The position numbers and the translations under genes are program-made. From Todiramphus chloris collaris (Eukaryota > Chordata > Aves > Coraciiformes > Alcedinidae), in contig JANVCC010000120.1 of the NCBI GenBank assembly GCA_025345505.1, positions 6,512,855 to 6,576,854 of the forward strand: a stretch of 64,000 nt of DNA, read 5' to 3'. Below the pieces are notes generated by a model that saw nothing but the letters and a program-made list of their open reading frames with translations, searched no databases and was not told the origin of the DNA. How positions within the stretch are numbered: the first letter of the stretch is position 1; each line of letters starts with the position of its first letter. Of the stretch, positions 22,516 through 33,636 are shown in pieces.

Positions 22516-25500
22516 CGCTCCACACCGCTGCGTCCCCGTGTCGCTGGTCGTGCCCACAGCCACACGCACCCAGCCACTGCCGTGCTGTGCACCCCGCAAC
22601 CCGCTGCTCCCACCCCGCAGCATCCCCACGCCACCCCCCCCCGCCACCTGCACCCTCCTCTGCACCCCACAGGCACCTGCGCACAGCCCCCCGCACACCC
22701 CCGGCACCCCCTGGCAACGGCGCGGGGCTGTGCCCAGATCTCACCCACCCAGAGAGGGCCCTGCCGGGGCGCAGAGCAGATGTTGTGTCGTGACATGAAG
22801 CACCGAGGCTGCACCGATGGCACTGACCGGGCTGTGTCAGCCACCACGGGGTCTCACCCTGACCCGATGGCTGGGGACACCGACCCAGCCGAGCTGCTCC
22901 ACCCAGATACACAGCATTTCCCCAGTAACAACCAGTTCACCACCCCCAAACCAAGGGGTCCCCAGTCCCACCACAGCCCCTGCAGCCCCTTGAGGAGATG
23001 AGGGGAGCTCCAGGCCGAGGTCACAGTGCCAGGGATGGGACATCAGCAGGTCCCCTGCCGGGCGTCGCGCCAGGATTCGGTACCTTCAGCTTTCACAGTG
23101 CGCTCGCTCCCACGCAGCACCCCCGCACGCCCACCGACAGGCTGTTCTGCTCCGCTCTGCCCACCACGAGCCTCAGCTAATTCCCAGCCCAAATGGCTCC
23201 CGGCCCCGTGGGGGAGAGGGCCAGGCAGGCAGCGAGGCTCCTACCACTGCCCGCCGACCGAAGCTGCCAGCTTAAGGCCAAACAGACCCACGGTGAAACA
23301 CCGAGAGCTGGCAACCAGGCCACAAACATCTGCTCTTCCAACGGCATCATGATTCACAGGCTATTAATCGGGGCTTGGCAGCACCGGGATGTGTTTGCAT
23401 CCCCTGGCTTCGCTCAGAGCCACAACTCGCTGCCCACAAGGGCCGGGTGCCGGGGAAGGAGCCAAACCCAGCAACGCACTGGCCACAGCGGAGCCGCGCC
23501 AGGACGGGCACAGCTCCCGCACCCGCTGCCCAGCCCCGCGGGCTGAACGCAGCCCGAGCCCCAGGAGACCAGCAGCAGCAGTGATCCGTGTTTGCCACAG
23601 CCCCGCCGCACCGCACGGCAGCCCCAGCGCCCACCGGGCCCGGGCTGCGGTGGGGAGGCTGCTTTGGCTCCCACCCAGCCGCACGTGGCAGGATCTGGGG
23701 GTGCTGGTGATGCTCTTGCAGGCATCCGGCTCCAACCAGAGCTGTGTTGCTGTTGGGTCTCCTGGCTGCCTCTGTGCCCAGGGCTGAGTCGCTTGCTCCC
23801 CGGGGTGCCAGCATCACTGGCAGGGCTTTGAGGGGAACCACAGAGCAGCACCCTTCTCCAGCAGCACCAGACAAAGGCTGTGAGAAGCCTCCTCCAACGA
23901 CAGCCAAGAGAAATCTGGATTCAGAAGCTGATTAGAAACCATGTCATGGCTCCTTCCCGCTCCAGCTTTTGGGGAGGAGGGAGCTGAGGGGGGGACAGGA
24001 CATGGAAAATATAATTAGGGCAGGTTGGAGAGGCGCTGACACGGGAATGGTGGGAGCACAGCTGCTCGTGGGAGGGGGACACCGAGCACCCGCAGCACCC
24101 CCAGCCCCACAGAAACAGGGAAAGTACAAATTAATTCTCCTTAATCTGATGGGCGCTTGCTCAGCTGCCACGTGCTGACGGTGTGGCTGGCAGAGAGCAG
24201 CCCAGCCTCCCACAGCTCGGCTCGTGTGCCCATGGTGGCCATGCCCTCTCTGTACGGCCCTGGGGATGAGCTGCTGGGCACTGGGCTGGGCAGGGGGAGC
24301 AGAAGGGGCTAGAGCCTGCCTGGTGAGCGTGGGCTGCTGCGCTCAGAGCCCAGCCCCCTCCTTGGCTTCTGGGGTGGCCCCCACCATGCTGCTGCTCGTA
24401 GAGAGACCGGGCATCACAGGGCCATCAAGAGGGCCATGGTCCCAACGCCACTTTGGCAGCAGACCAAGCTTTTGGGGACGGCAGAGCCCCGAGGCCACGC
24501 TGATGGGCCCTTAGCAGCGGGCACGGCTCTGCATGTCCCCGTCCCCTTGCCTTCCGCTGGTACCTGCTGTGCCCCATGCCACCTGCACTGCAGGGTTGCC
24601 CTCCCCCCTGTGAGGGTGACAAGCTGCCACTTCCATCCACCCCATCACCGGGAAGTCCGTCCCCTGGGACACGTCCAACTGTCCTCCAACCCTCCCCACG
24701 AGTCCCCCGGCCGCGGGCACGTCTCGCCTGCTATTCTTAGCTCCCCAGCGCTGCGCTCTCCCGGCAATGGCACCGTAGATTACTATTATTACAGGCTGCC
24801 AACATCTTGGAGCAGGCAGCCAGGATCGTGGTGGGGCTTCCACACCCCTGGTGACCTGTCATTCGGTCTCTGCCGGGCTCTGGTCTTCAACGGGCTATTT
24901 AAGGAAATCCAATTTGATGGGCAGAAGGAGCACAAGCCACATGTTCAGCACCTGAGCTGGCTCCGGGCTCTTTTGCATCACTGCTCAGATCCAGATTTTA
25001 GCTTCTCCCATGGTGGCAACAAGGGCCAAGAGTCACCTTTGGCTCCACATCCAAATTTCTGGCTGGGTGGGATCCAGGGTTTTGGATCAGCTTGTTGGAG
25101 AGGCACGAGCATCTGCAAAACCTGGATCTGGAGCCCCAGCCCCAGTCGCAGCAGAACCAGCTGTGCACGAGACCCCAGCCCAGGGCCTGATCCTGACCTG
25201 ATGGGTGGGAAGACCCACGCAGAGGCCCAGACACCAGAGCAGCCACCACCCTCGGGGCTCCTGCATGGACTCTGTGTCCTGCAGGTCTGGGGAAGCTGAA
25301 GGAAATGCCTCTCCAGGGACCCCCAGCCTGGGCTTCTCCACCCTCCACTCCCTCCCCATCCCTTACCCAGGCTGCCAGGGGCCAAGCTTGGCAGGAGAGC
25401 TGGGATGGCTTGGTGCTGCTCCTCCAGCCCACACGGCACAAACTCTGGTATTCAGGAGGGAGATTTGGGCACCGAGAGCTCAGGACTGACTCACCCAGTC

Positions 25501-26439
25501 TGGATGGGGACACCACAGTTGTGTCACCCTGTTCCCCACAGCAGAGATACCCAGAGCCAGTCCCGGTGCCCAGGCTTAGCAGGGTAACAACACCCAGGGA
25601 AGCTCCAAACATGGCTCGCTCCTGTGCTGCCCACACCAATGCTCTCACCACCCCCACAGCTGAGGGGCCCCTCCAGCCCAGACACTCCATGGTCACTTTG
25701 ATGGCCATTTTTTTCCCTCTCGGCCTTGCCAGCTCTTTGAAAGGTCTGACGTGCCTCCTTCCAGCCTCCCGAGCATGGCCGTGCCCATCTCCTTGTGGCC
25801 ATCCCCCCACTCCATCCCCCAGGAGACAGGGTCCTTGAGGGCTGAGAGCTGCGGATGGATGCCGGAGAACATCGGGAGCACGGGGGCGAGGAACTGAGAT
25901 AGATGGGAAACGACATCCATTTCCTAAAGGAGAATCTGCACTGCCGGCCAGATCCTGCCCTGATTTACACCAAGGAAGGCTTCCTGCTCCCAGCCCAGAC
26001 TCCCATGGGGGCAGCTGGCACCCAACAGCCCAGCGCTGCGCCGTCCGACTCACTCAGGGCTGTGTTCCTGGCATGGGGAGCAGGCAGGGACCCCCGCGGG
26101 CAGCGTGGCCCTGTGCCCCGCGAGGGAGGTGACGTGCAGGGCTGGATGTCACGGGATGGAGAGAGACGAGCGGTCCCAGTGCCAACTTGCTCTGCAGGTT
26201 TGGCACGGGGTGGAGGGACCAGACTGGCTCCCCCAGCAAAACCCAACCGTCCGGGAGAACGAAGGAGGCGAGAGGAGACAGACGGCCAGAGCCAGGGCCC
26301 CGAAAAGCAGCCCCTTCCTCGCCCGCAGGCTGGGCTGTGCCGCGGAGCCTGGGTGCCCGGTGAGAGGCACAGCTCGGCTCCTGCTCTGCAGCAGCTCCCA
26401 GCACCCGCTGCCAGCCCCGCACCTGCACCAGACCCACCG
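22516..26439. other. Non-coding region, no gene seen
   Basis: GC-rich DNA with unconvincing open frames. Weak AT-rich patches lie near 24000-24150 (with AAATTAATTCTCC and a CACGTG E-box just after) and 24770-24930. I see no splice-consistent exon with a recognisable product. Confidence 0.45.
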
Positions 26440-27480
26440 GGACGTGGCTCCTGCACCCAGTGCCAGTCCCGCCAGCCCCGCAGGCTGCCGAGAAGGGGAG
26501 ACCCCCGGGCTGGGGAGGGGTCCTGGGCCTGCCCGAACCTGATCCCAGCGCTCCGCAGTGGGAGAGCTCCGGGATGACTGGTGTCACCTTCCGGGGGGGG
26601 GGACGGGCTGGAGGGGCTGAGAGCTTCAGCCCCCTGCCCCTCACGCAGCAGGAGATGCGGGGGTGCCCGCACCCACCGGGGGACCCCGACCAGCCGCGGT
26701 GCCGGGGAGATGCCCCCAGCCATCTTGCCAGCTCCCCCCGGCTTCCCCCGCAGTAACCGGCGGCGGATGGGTCCCCGGGCGATAAGTCCCGTCCCCCCGG
26801 GGGGGCCCGTCCCGCACGGCCCCGGCTCTCCGTCGGGAAGAGCCTCCCCCCTCGCCCCCCGCGCTGAGCACCGCGGATCCCCCGGGACCGGGACCGGGAC
26901 CCCGCCCGCCGATGCCAACCCCGCGGGACGGCAGCACCGGGGCACCGGGCAACCCCCCCCCCCCTCCGCGCCCACCGCCCGCCGCTCTTACCCCGCTCCC
27001 GCCGCCTACATCCTCCGGTAGCTACCGGGAGGCTCCCCGACGGCCCGGCCCGGCTGCTCCCGGCCCGGTTGGTACCGGAGCGGCTCGGTTGGGCTCGGTT
27101 GGTCCCGGTTCGGTTGGTCCCGGCTCGGCCCGGGCCGGCGCCCCGCGGGTGGGAGCATGCGAGTGCCGGCGGCCCCGCAGTGCAGCGCGGATGGGCGCGG
27201 AGCGGAGCGGAGCGGTGCGGAGCGGAGCGGGGCCGGGGCCGCCGCGGCGCAGGCAAGACACGGCGGTGGATTTTCCCCGGGAGTCAGAGCGGGCGGCGGC
27301 GGCGCAAGATGGCTCCGGTGCGGCTCTGCCGCCGCCTCCCGGCCCCCGGGACCCCGGCCCCGAGCGCGCCGGGGAGCAGCCGGGACTGGGAGAGACGGGG
27401 AGGGGGAGAGGGGGCCTGGGAGATGCCGCCGGCGGGGCACGGTGCGTGGGCTCTGCCCCGGAGTGCTGGGCTGGCACCGG
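26440..27480 (-). promoter_or_regulatory. CpG island with a minus-strand donor, candidate alternative first exon of DLGAP3
   Basis: Very CpG-dense sequence with repeated CGGAGCGGAG-type and CTCGGTTGG-type motifs (27060-27235). On the minus strand GGAGCGGG|GTAAGAG gives a good donor with exon end near 26,992. A YY1-type CAAGATGGC motif lies at 27305-27313. It probably is a promoter; the transcript could be DLGAP3 or an unrecognised RNA, and divergent initiation is possible. Confidence 0.4.
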
Positions 27481-27650
27481 GATGGGTGGTACCCACCCGT
27501 GGGCATCCCCCCTGAGACCCATCACCCACCCCTGCTCGTGGTCACGGGGGTAGCGGGGCAGCCTCGGGGGACCGGGACAGACCCGGGCAGGGTGCAGTGC
27601 CGCTGCCTGCCTGCCTGCCAAGCCCCTCACACCACACCACGTCATTTGCT

Positions 27651-27686
27651 AATAATAATTATTATTATTATTTTCATTATTATTAT
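27651..27686. repeat. ATT/AAT trinucleotide microsatellite
   Basis: A run of AAT and ATT triplets with one interruption (TTTTCATT). Confidence 0.9.
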
Positions 27687-27689
27687 GGC

Positions 27690-29457
27690 ACGCACAGGTT
27701 AGAAGCACGGCAATAACCTGGTTAACACCTCGCTCCACGTGGCTGTGGGAGGCACACGGCAGCACATGCCCGGCCTTGGCACCGTGCTGGCCTCAAAGCC
27801 ACCAGCTGTGCCACGTGGGAGCCTCTGCCCAAAGTGCAGGGGGCACGGGCCAGGCAAAGAAAGCACCCTGCCTTGGCACTGGCACGGCTGCTCCTGCTGT
27901 GTGTGGGGAGCAGGGCTCTTCCCACCTCCCTGAGCCGTTACATAAGAGGATTAAAAATTAATACAAACTGCAAAAGGGGAACATCCAGGTGGTCGAGGAG
28001 GGCTGGGCCAGGTCTGGTTGTGGAGCAAGCAGCAACCTTGGCTGTGTCCCAGCTTCTTGCCAAGACCCAGAGCCCAGCTCCATCCAGCCCAGCCCATTGG
28101 CATGGCTGCATCGAGCCAGAGCAAAGCACCTGGGCACTGTGGGCACCCCAGTGTCCTGCAAACCTACACTGGGTTAACTGGGTCACGGTTCCACTGAGTC
28201 ACGATAGTGAGCGATTCCCATGACACATGAAGATTCCATCCTCCTGGGGTCTGCCCTTGTCCCCCACCTTCACCTCCCCACGGGAAGCTGAGCACCCACC
28301 ACCAATGGGCAGAGCATCACCAAAATGTCCCAGTGCCCCGTTGCCACCCTGCCCGGGCTGTGCTGGCGGTCCCTGGGCAGCTCATCTCCCTCTGCCCAAT
28401 GCCTCACGCTTCCTTTCCAGGCGCTGCTGGGTTACAGCGTGATGGAGATCAGCCCTGTGCTGGGGGGGGAGGGGGGCCAAGACCCCCCATTCAGGGGGTG
28501 CTGGTGCACCCACCAGTGTCCCCCTCCACTCCTGTGCCCCCCAAAGCCTGCGTATCTGCCAGCACCTGTGGCTCCCATCTGTGCAGTGCCGGGGAGCGAG
28601 GCTGCGGTGGCATCAGGAACGAGCCAGGGCTGGGAAAACACCATCTTCCTCCCACGCAGCCGCCCACGGCTCTGCGCCAGCTCCGCCGCCCACGCAGCGT
28701 GCCAGGGCTCGCCGGGGAGGTGGGCGGCAGGCACGGGGCTGCGCTGCGCCCACCGTGGCCACCCACCCGTGGGCAGGGCAGAGGCTGGGGGAGAGAGGGT
28801 TCAGCAGCCCCCCCCCCCCCGTGCCGGATCCTGCTGCAGGAGCGGGGCTGAGCTGGGGATGGGGTTGGGGGGGGTGTCGGGTGAAGGGCCAGGGGTTGCC
28901 TGGCATCTAACCCTGCCCTGAGGTGCAGGGGGGCTGGTGCTGCTCGATGTGTGTCACAGGCACCCGCCAGGAAGGAGACTGGGGAAGCCTTTGGCTCATT
29001 AATTTTTCATCCGGGCTGAGGACAGGAGAGCTGTGGGCGTGAGGCTCTGGCACGCTGCAGGATGGGACCTGCCCCGGGTCTCCAAAGAGCCCCCCCAGGC
29101 AGCCCAGCTCATGCCATGGGTGCCTTTGATCATGCGTGTCTCCATGGGATGAGACCCCCAGGAGGGGACAGCAACCCCTGGGCATCCCACCGTGGCTCAG
29201 CCTCCCCCCCGAGCAGCTCAGCACCCCCCTCACCCTGTGAGCCACCTTCACAGTGCCTGCGAATGCAGAGGGCAGGATCCTTGGGTGAACAGAAACCGCG
29301 GGCCCATGAGTGCGTGGGCATGAGCAGAGCAGAGGTGGGAGAAGAAAGGGGGGGCCCTCATATTGCTCCCCATCCCTAGCCGGGCACCAGGGACCCCATT
29401 CTGCCAAGACCATGGCACCCGGGCAGCTAGGGGGGCAGGGCCCTGGTGCCCACCCTG
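27690..29457. other. Non-coding region between the CpG island and the GPCR gene
   Basis: GC-rich DNA without a supported exon. It includes the 3' side of the minus-strand GPCR. The nearest AT-rich patch is ATTAATTTTTCATCC at about 28998-29012, but no canonical AATAAA for the GPCR was identified close to its stop. Confidence 0.45.
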
Positions 29458-30462
29458 CTATGAGGAGGCAAAGGAGGACGTGCGGGCGCTGGGCACGGTC
29501 CCGGCGGGGGCTGGTGGGGAGAGCGGGAGGCACCGTCCAATCTTGCGCAGGGTCAGCCCCAGGTCAGCGCGGAAGCGCCGGATGGAGAAGCAGTAGACAA
29601 GGGGGTCGAGGCAACTGTTGAGGCTGAGCAGGGCCACGCTCAGCGCGTGCAGCATGTCCAGGGTGGCGGGGGGCTCGCAGAGCGGCTCGGGGGGCTGGCT
29701 GCCCACCCAGGGGGCCAGCGTGAGGTGGTACGGGGCCACGCAGACCACGAAGACCAGCAGCATCCCCAGCACCATGGCACGCGCCTGCTGCCGGTGGGAG
29801 CCCGGCGAGGGGGCGCTGGGGACCGAGAGCGCCCGGGCGATGGAGGCGTAGGCGCCCAGCACCACCAGGAAGGCGGCGGCGAAGAAGCCCACCATGGCGT
29901 AGGCGTACGCCCGCTGCCGGCCGTGCTGCTCGAAGCAGGTGGTGGCCCCAGCGCGGGTGGGGAAGGTCTGCTGGGTGGCCAGGGTGGGCACAGCGCAGCC
30001 CAGCCCCAGTAGCCAGGCCAGGGCACAGGCCAGCGCGGCTCCCCGGCGCCCGGTCAGCGGCAGCTCCCGCCGTGCCGCCCGCACCGCGCAGTACCGGTTG
30101 AAGCTGATGAGCACCATGAAGGTGATGGCGCTGTAGGTTGCCAGGTAGTAGGCAGCCCCGGCCAGGCGGCACGCGGCCTCCGACAGCAGCCAGTCCCCAC
30201 CAGCCATGTAGTAGGAGATCCAGAGGGGCAGGGTGAGGTTGAAGAGGATGTCGGCCAGCGTGAGGTTGATGAGGTAGATGCGGATGGCCTTCCTCACCTT
30301 GCCGCTCTGCAGGAAGACCAGCAAAGCCACCAGGTTACCCGGCAGCCCCACGCACAGCACCAGGCAGTAGATGGTGGGCACCAGCACGAACTGCACCGGG
30401 TCGCTGGGCACACACTCGCTGGGGTGCCCCATTGGCAGCGGCCCCGGAGCTGAGCTGTTCAT
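29458..30462 (-). CDS. Class A GPCR, platelet-activating-factor-receptor-like
   Basis: A seven-transmembrane receptor of 334 residues, close in length to human PTAFR (342). N-glycosylation site NSS at 2-4; TM1 GN at 42-43; TM2 NLTLADILFNLTLPLWISYY (66-85), very like the PAF receptor; TM3 Cys98 paired with ECL2 Cys176 (CFEQH); NRY at 122-124 in place of DRY, as PTAFR has NRF; Trp150 in TM4; Pro244 in TM6; DPLVY (286-290) in TM7, as PTAFR has DPVIY. The tail has Cys311 for palmitoylation and a Ser-rich end. I start at MNSSAPG because an acceptor (TTTGCAG, AG at 30,472-30,473) lies between it and the upstream in-frame ATG. An intron-free coding exon behind a leader exon fits PTAFR. Ligand is inferred, and a P2Y-type orphan is the alternative. 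Confidence 0.85.
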   Translation of the reverse strand: MNSSAPGPLPMGHPSECVPSDPVQFVLVPTIYCLVLCVGLPGNLVALLVFLQSGKVRKAIRIYLINLTLADILFNLTLPLWISYYMAGGDWLLSEAACRLAGAAYYLATYSAITFMVLISFNRYCAVRAARRELPLTGRRGAALACALAWLLGLGCAVPTLATQQTFPTRAGATTCFEQHGRQRAYAYAMVGFFAAAFLVVLGAYASIARALSVPSAPSPGSHRQQARAMVLGMLLVFVVCVAPYHLTLAPWVGSQPPEPLCEPPATLDMLHALSVALLSLNSCLDPLVYCFSIRRFRADLGLTLRKIGRCLPLSPPAPAGTVPSARTSSFASS

Positions 30463-31384
30463 CCCGGCTTCCTGCAAAGATGGGGAACTGTCAGTGGAAT
30501 GGCCCCAAACTCAACTCTTGGGGGACAGGGAAAGGACGTTGGTCCAGATGGCATGGCCTCTCTGGCTGGCACCTGTGGTAGCCACTGGGCACTGGAGGCA
30601 GAGACCTCCATGGGGATGCCATGATCTGCTGGAGGGACTCAGCCTCCTCAAGGGAGACAAGGGACTCCAGAACATCCAGCCCCCAGCACAACCCCAGCCC
30701 TGTCCCCCCACGCCACCCAGCCAGGGTTCCCCCGGGAGCGGCAGGCGCAGCTGCACCGCGGCCGAGGGGCACCCGGAGGTGCTGAGCTGGCTCCAGCTGG
30801 CAGCTGGGGGGCTTAACACCTCCCACACAGCCGCCTGCCTGCTGGGGCCACCTGGCCCCTGTTCCGCTCCCAGCACCCCAAACCCCTCCGTGGGGAAGTC
30901 ACCCACCAGCTCAACGTGCACTGGAGTGGCGAGACCCCGGGCATGGATGGCAGGGTACGAGCGTGGGGCTGGCAGCTCCCCCGTGTCCCCCAGCCCCGTG
31001 CTGTTTGCCGGTTTTGGCCATGGAAAACCACACCGTGTCACGGGGGCTGTGCTGCAGGGGCTGTGTTGCGGGGTTGCATCTCTCTCACCTCCCATCGCCG
31101 CCTGCCCACACCTCGCTGGTGGCTCTGAGTCACCCAGCGGGTGTTTTCCAGCACGGCAGGGCCAGATTCGGCACATGCAGCACCCAGCACCAGGCGAGGC
31201 ACGGGGGGCATGAGCTGCTGAGCCCAGGGGGCTATTCAAGGCTTACCCAGGTGGGCTTCGGTTGTTCTGCAGAACGAGCGCAGACCCCCAGGGAGCCCCC
31301 AGTTCCCTCTCTGAGCCCCCTTTCCTCTTCCCTACCCCGGTTTCCATGGGGGATGCTCCATCTCATGCCAAACTGGTTACTTAC

Positions 31385-31425
31385 CCCACCGGGATCAACG
31401 GCGTCCCCTCCGGCTGCTCCTCGCT
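31385..31425 (-). other. Possible non-coding first exon of the GPCR gene
   Basis: The minus strand shows a perfect donor, GGTGGG|GTAAGT, with the exon end at 31,385. A TATA-like CTTAAATCC lies about 65-75 bp upstream of the donor (near 31,449-31,457). Joined to the acceptor at 30,472, this gives a 913-bp intron. The start position is a guess from the TATA-like box. Confidence 0.35.
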
Positions 31426-31459
31426 GTCTGATCCAGCCGGGCTGGGGAAGGATTTAAGT

Positions 31460-32440
31460 GCTGGGGGAGGCAGGGGCTGCCTGATCCCCCCCCCTCTGCC
31501 ATCCCAAGCCCCCTGTGGGGTGAGCGCCTGCGGGACAGCAGCTGGGAGCAGGGAGAGCACCTGTGTGTGTTTGTAATGGGGGATTCCCTGCTGGAGCCAC
31601 GCTAAGACCCCCGAGGCGGCTGACGGGGCTGTCCCCACCCCCATGCCCCCAGCCCCGTCTAGGACCATTTCCCAGGACCCTTTTCCCACCCACGCTGGGA
31701 TGAAAGCAGAAGAGGGTCAAGTTTCCACACCCGGCAGCTGGGGGGGAAGGGGGATGCCCTGAAAGGGATCAAAGCTGGAATCTGCCTCCTTCAAGCTCTC
31801 GGAGCTTTTGTTGGCTTCAAAGCTGGATTTAGGGGGAGCAGCACCCCTGGCCCCCCCATCCCCCAAACTCAGTGAGCATCCAACTCACTGCTTTTTGTGA
31901 TCCCGCAATTTGTGGATGCTCCTTTGGTGCCACCTCAAGGTGGCTCGGGTCCCACTGGGAATACAGGGATGTTGCACCCCTCTGCATCCCAAGACAGCCG
32001 GTCTCCCCCCACAGCCATCCCAGCTGCCTTGCTGAGAGATGCACCAGGTTCCACCTTGATCTTGGGATTCACCTCAAGGGGACCGCATTGGCCATGCCCA
32101 TCCAGGGTGGCAGAGGGGTACCTCTGGGTGCAGAGCCCCACTGGAGCAAAACCCCCAAAGAGCACGTGCCTGCCTGGGCAGAGGGTTTGGGGGCCACTCT
32201 GCTGCTGTCGCCTGGCACATTTCTGGGTGGCTCTGGGTGGCTCTGGGTGGCCTGGGGCACGCACGCAGGCTCTCCCCAGCGGCTGTCTGCCTCTGTGCCC
32301 ACTGCCATCGCTTCCTGCCTGTCCCCGGTCCTTGTCCCCAGGCATTGCTCTGGGGGACCAGACGCTCCAGCACCAGGACATCCTGCAGCTCAGCATCAGG
32401 AAAGCTGAAATAAATAAGTGAAGCAAAACGTGAAAAACAA
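31460..32440. other. Intergenic, no gene seen
   Basis: About 1 kb between the GPCR leader and the TMEM35B 3' end. A short tandem TGGCTCTGGG repeat lies near 32228-32250. No exon is supported. Confidence 0.45.
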
Positions 32441-32445
32441 GAGGT

Positions 32446-32451
32446 TTTATT
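32446..32451 (-). terminator. TMEM35B: Polyadenylation signal of TMEM35B
   Basis: TTTATT on the plus strand is AATAAA on the minus strand, about 300 nt after the TMEM35B stop codon. It is the only canonical signal I saw at a fitting distance. Confidence 0.6.
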
Positions 32452-32749
32452 CCAAAATACAAAAGCCTGAAGGAGAGAAGAGCCAGCCCCAGCCCCGCAT
32501 GGGCGAACGCTGGAAGAGCCGAACACTTTGTGCGAGTTTAGCAACGGAGCTGTCGGAGCAGTGGCGATGCCACGGCCACCGTCCCACAGCACAGGCTGGG
32601 TCGACCAGCACCACGGTCCCGGGCAGCGGCAGGAGAGGACACACCATGTGCCAGCGACAAGTTACCTCACAGGACACGATGCCGTCCCCAAAAATATCGT
32701 AAGGGTATCGCTTCCTGCCAGCCGAGCCATCCGTCCTTCCCGCCTCCAG

Positions 32750-32880
32750 TCACTCGAACTTGGGCTTGGGGGGGGACCCGTGCCCACGGATGTTGAGCAG
32801 CAGGAGGAGGCCGAGGCAGAGGGTGGCAGGGGCGCACATGGCCAGGGGCTCCCGCAGCACCAGCAGCGTGTAGATGGCAC
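32750..32880 (-). CDS. TMEM35B: TMEM35B exon 3
   Basis: Residues 97-139 and the TGA stop. The acceptor is GCCCAG|GTGCC. It encodes the last membrane segment and the basic tail. Confidence 0.93.
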
Positions 32881-33633
32881 CTGGGCGAGGAGCAGGGTGT
32901 GGGAAACGGGGTCCCCTCCCGAGGGTCCCGCGAGGCCCCGGGCAGGGCAGCTGGCACCCGCTCCCGCTCACCGATCATGATGACGCTGAGGATGAAGTTG
33001 CTGATCTCCTGCAGGAGCTGGGGCCCGAACGCCAGCAGCAGCCCGGCCACCACCTCCACCCAGCCCACCACCGCCAGGTACTGGGCTGGCTCCGGCGCAA
33101 ACCCAAACTCCTTCAGGGGAAAGACCTCGGCGAACCGCACGAACTGGGACTTCTGGGAAGGGCAGGAGCAGAGCAGCCCTGAGCCTGCGGCCGCGGCCCC
33201 TCCGGCGGGGGCTGCTTGGCCAGGCCCTGCACCCCAAAGGGCTGAGCCCAGCACCCGAGAGCGGTCAGCCCTGTTCCCAGGAGGTTCCGTCCCTTCCCTG
33301 AAAAAGCTCCACCCTGCACACCGAGGGGCTCAGGCCTGTACCCCAGCACCCCGAGGGGCTCATCCCTGCACCCCGAGGGGCTCATCCCTGCACCCCAAAG
33401 GGCTCATCCCTGCGCTCCAAAAGGCTCGGCCCAGCCCCGCAGCACCCCAACTGCTCCCCCCGCACCCAGAGCCTCAGCCCCGCACCCCTCGAGCCACCCC
33501 AGCCCCAGCCGTGCCCCCCGCTCACCATGTGCCGATGCAGGTCGGCCGAGAGCTGCTCCGAGAGCTTGGCCGTGCCCGTCAGCAGGAAAAAGAGCCCGAG
33601 CAGGACGCGCAGGGCGCTGAACGCCGCAGCCAT
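32750..33633 (-). CDS. TMEM35B: Transmembrane protein 35B, three exons
   Basis: A small multi-pass membrane protein of the TMEM35/DoxX-like family; its molecular function is poorly defined (the relative TMEM35A/NACHO is a receptor chaperone). Exons 33526-33633, 32972-33152 and 32750-32880 have GT-AG junctions and join in phase to 139 residues plus TGA (human about 152). Four hydrophobic segments are visible: 4-23, 61-80, 86-105 and 109-127. Diagnostic stretches shared with human are TAKLSE (21-26), VRFAEVFPLKEFGF (41-54), GPQLLQEISN (79-88) and LCLGLLLLLN (117-126). The C-terminal tail (GSPPKPKFE) is shorter than in mammals. The ATG follows GC boxes, and its position between DLGAP3 and SFPQ agrees with human synteny. 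Confidence 0.95.
32972..33152 (-). CDS. TMEM35B: TMEM35B exon 2
   Basis: Residues 37-96 plus one base. The acceptor is TCCCAG|AAG and the donor ATCG|GTGAGC. It encodes the conserved AEVFPLKEFGF and the second and most of the third membrane segments. Confidence 0.93.
33310..33440. repeat. 22-bp tandem repeat in TMEM35B intron 1
   Basis: Four tandem copies of a 22-bp unit (CCCCGAGGGGCTCATCCCTG core) start at 33,349, with a degenerate copy upstream. It is a local minisatellite inside the intron. Confidence 0.85.
33526..33633 (-). CDS. TMEM35B: TMEM35B exon 1 (coding part)
   Basis: Residues 1-36, ending CACATG|GTGAGC. It holds the first membrane segment. Confidence 0.93.
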
Positions 33634-33636
33634 GGC

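Noticed and set aside
21058..23001. Plus-strand open frame of 647 codons and two other long frames over it
   Set aside because: They are produced by the stop-free 26-bp minisatellite in all three frames and have no recognisable domain.
24998..26053. Minus-strand open frame of 351 codons
   Set aside because: Nothing in the translation resembles a known protein, and no splice-consistent partners were found.
27301..27515. Plus-strand coding start MAPVRLCRR in the CpG island
   Set aside because: The ATG falls in a YY1-type motif, but the following donor (GTGCGT) is weak and no family is recognised. Kept only as promoter evidence.
30463..30477. Upstream in-frame ATG of the GPCR (five extra residues MQEAG)
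   Set aside because: A splice acceptor lies between this ATG and MNSSAPG, so it is probably intronic.
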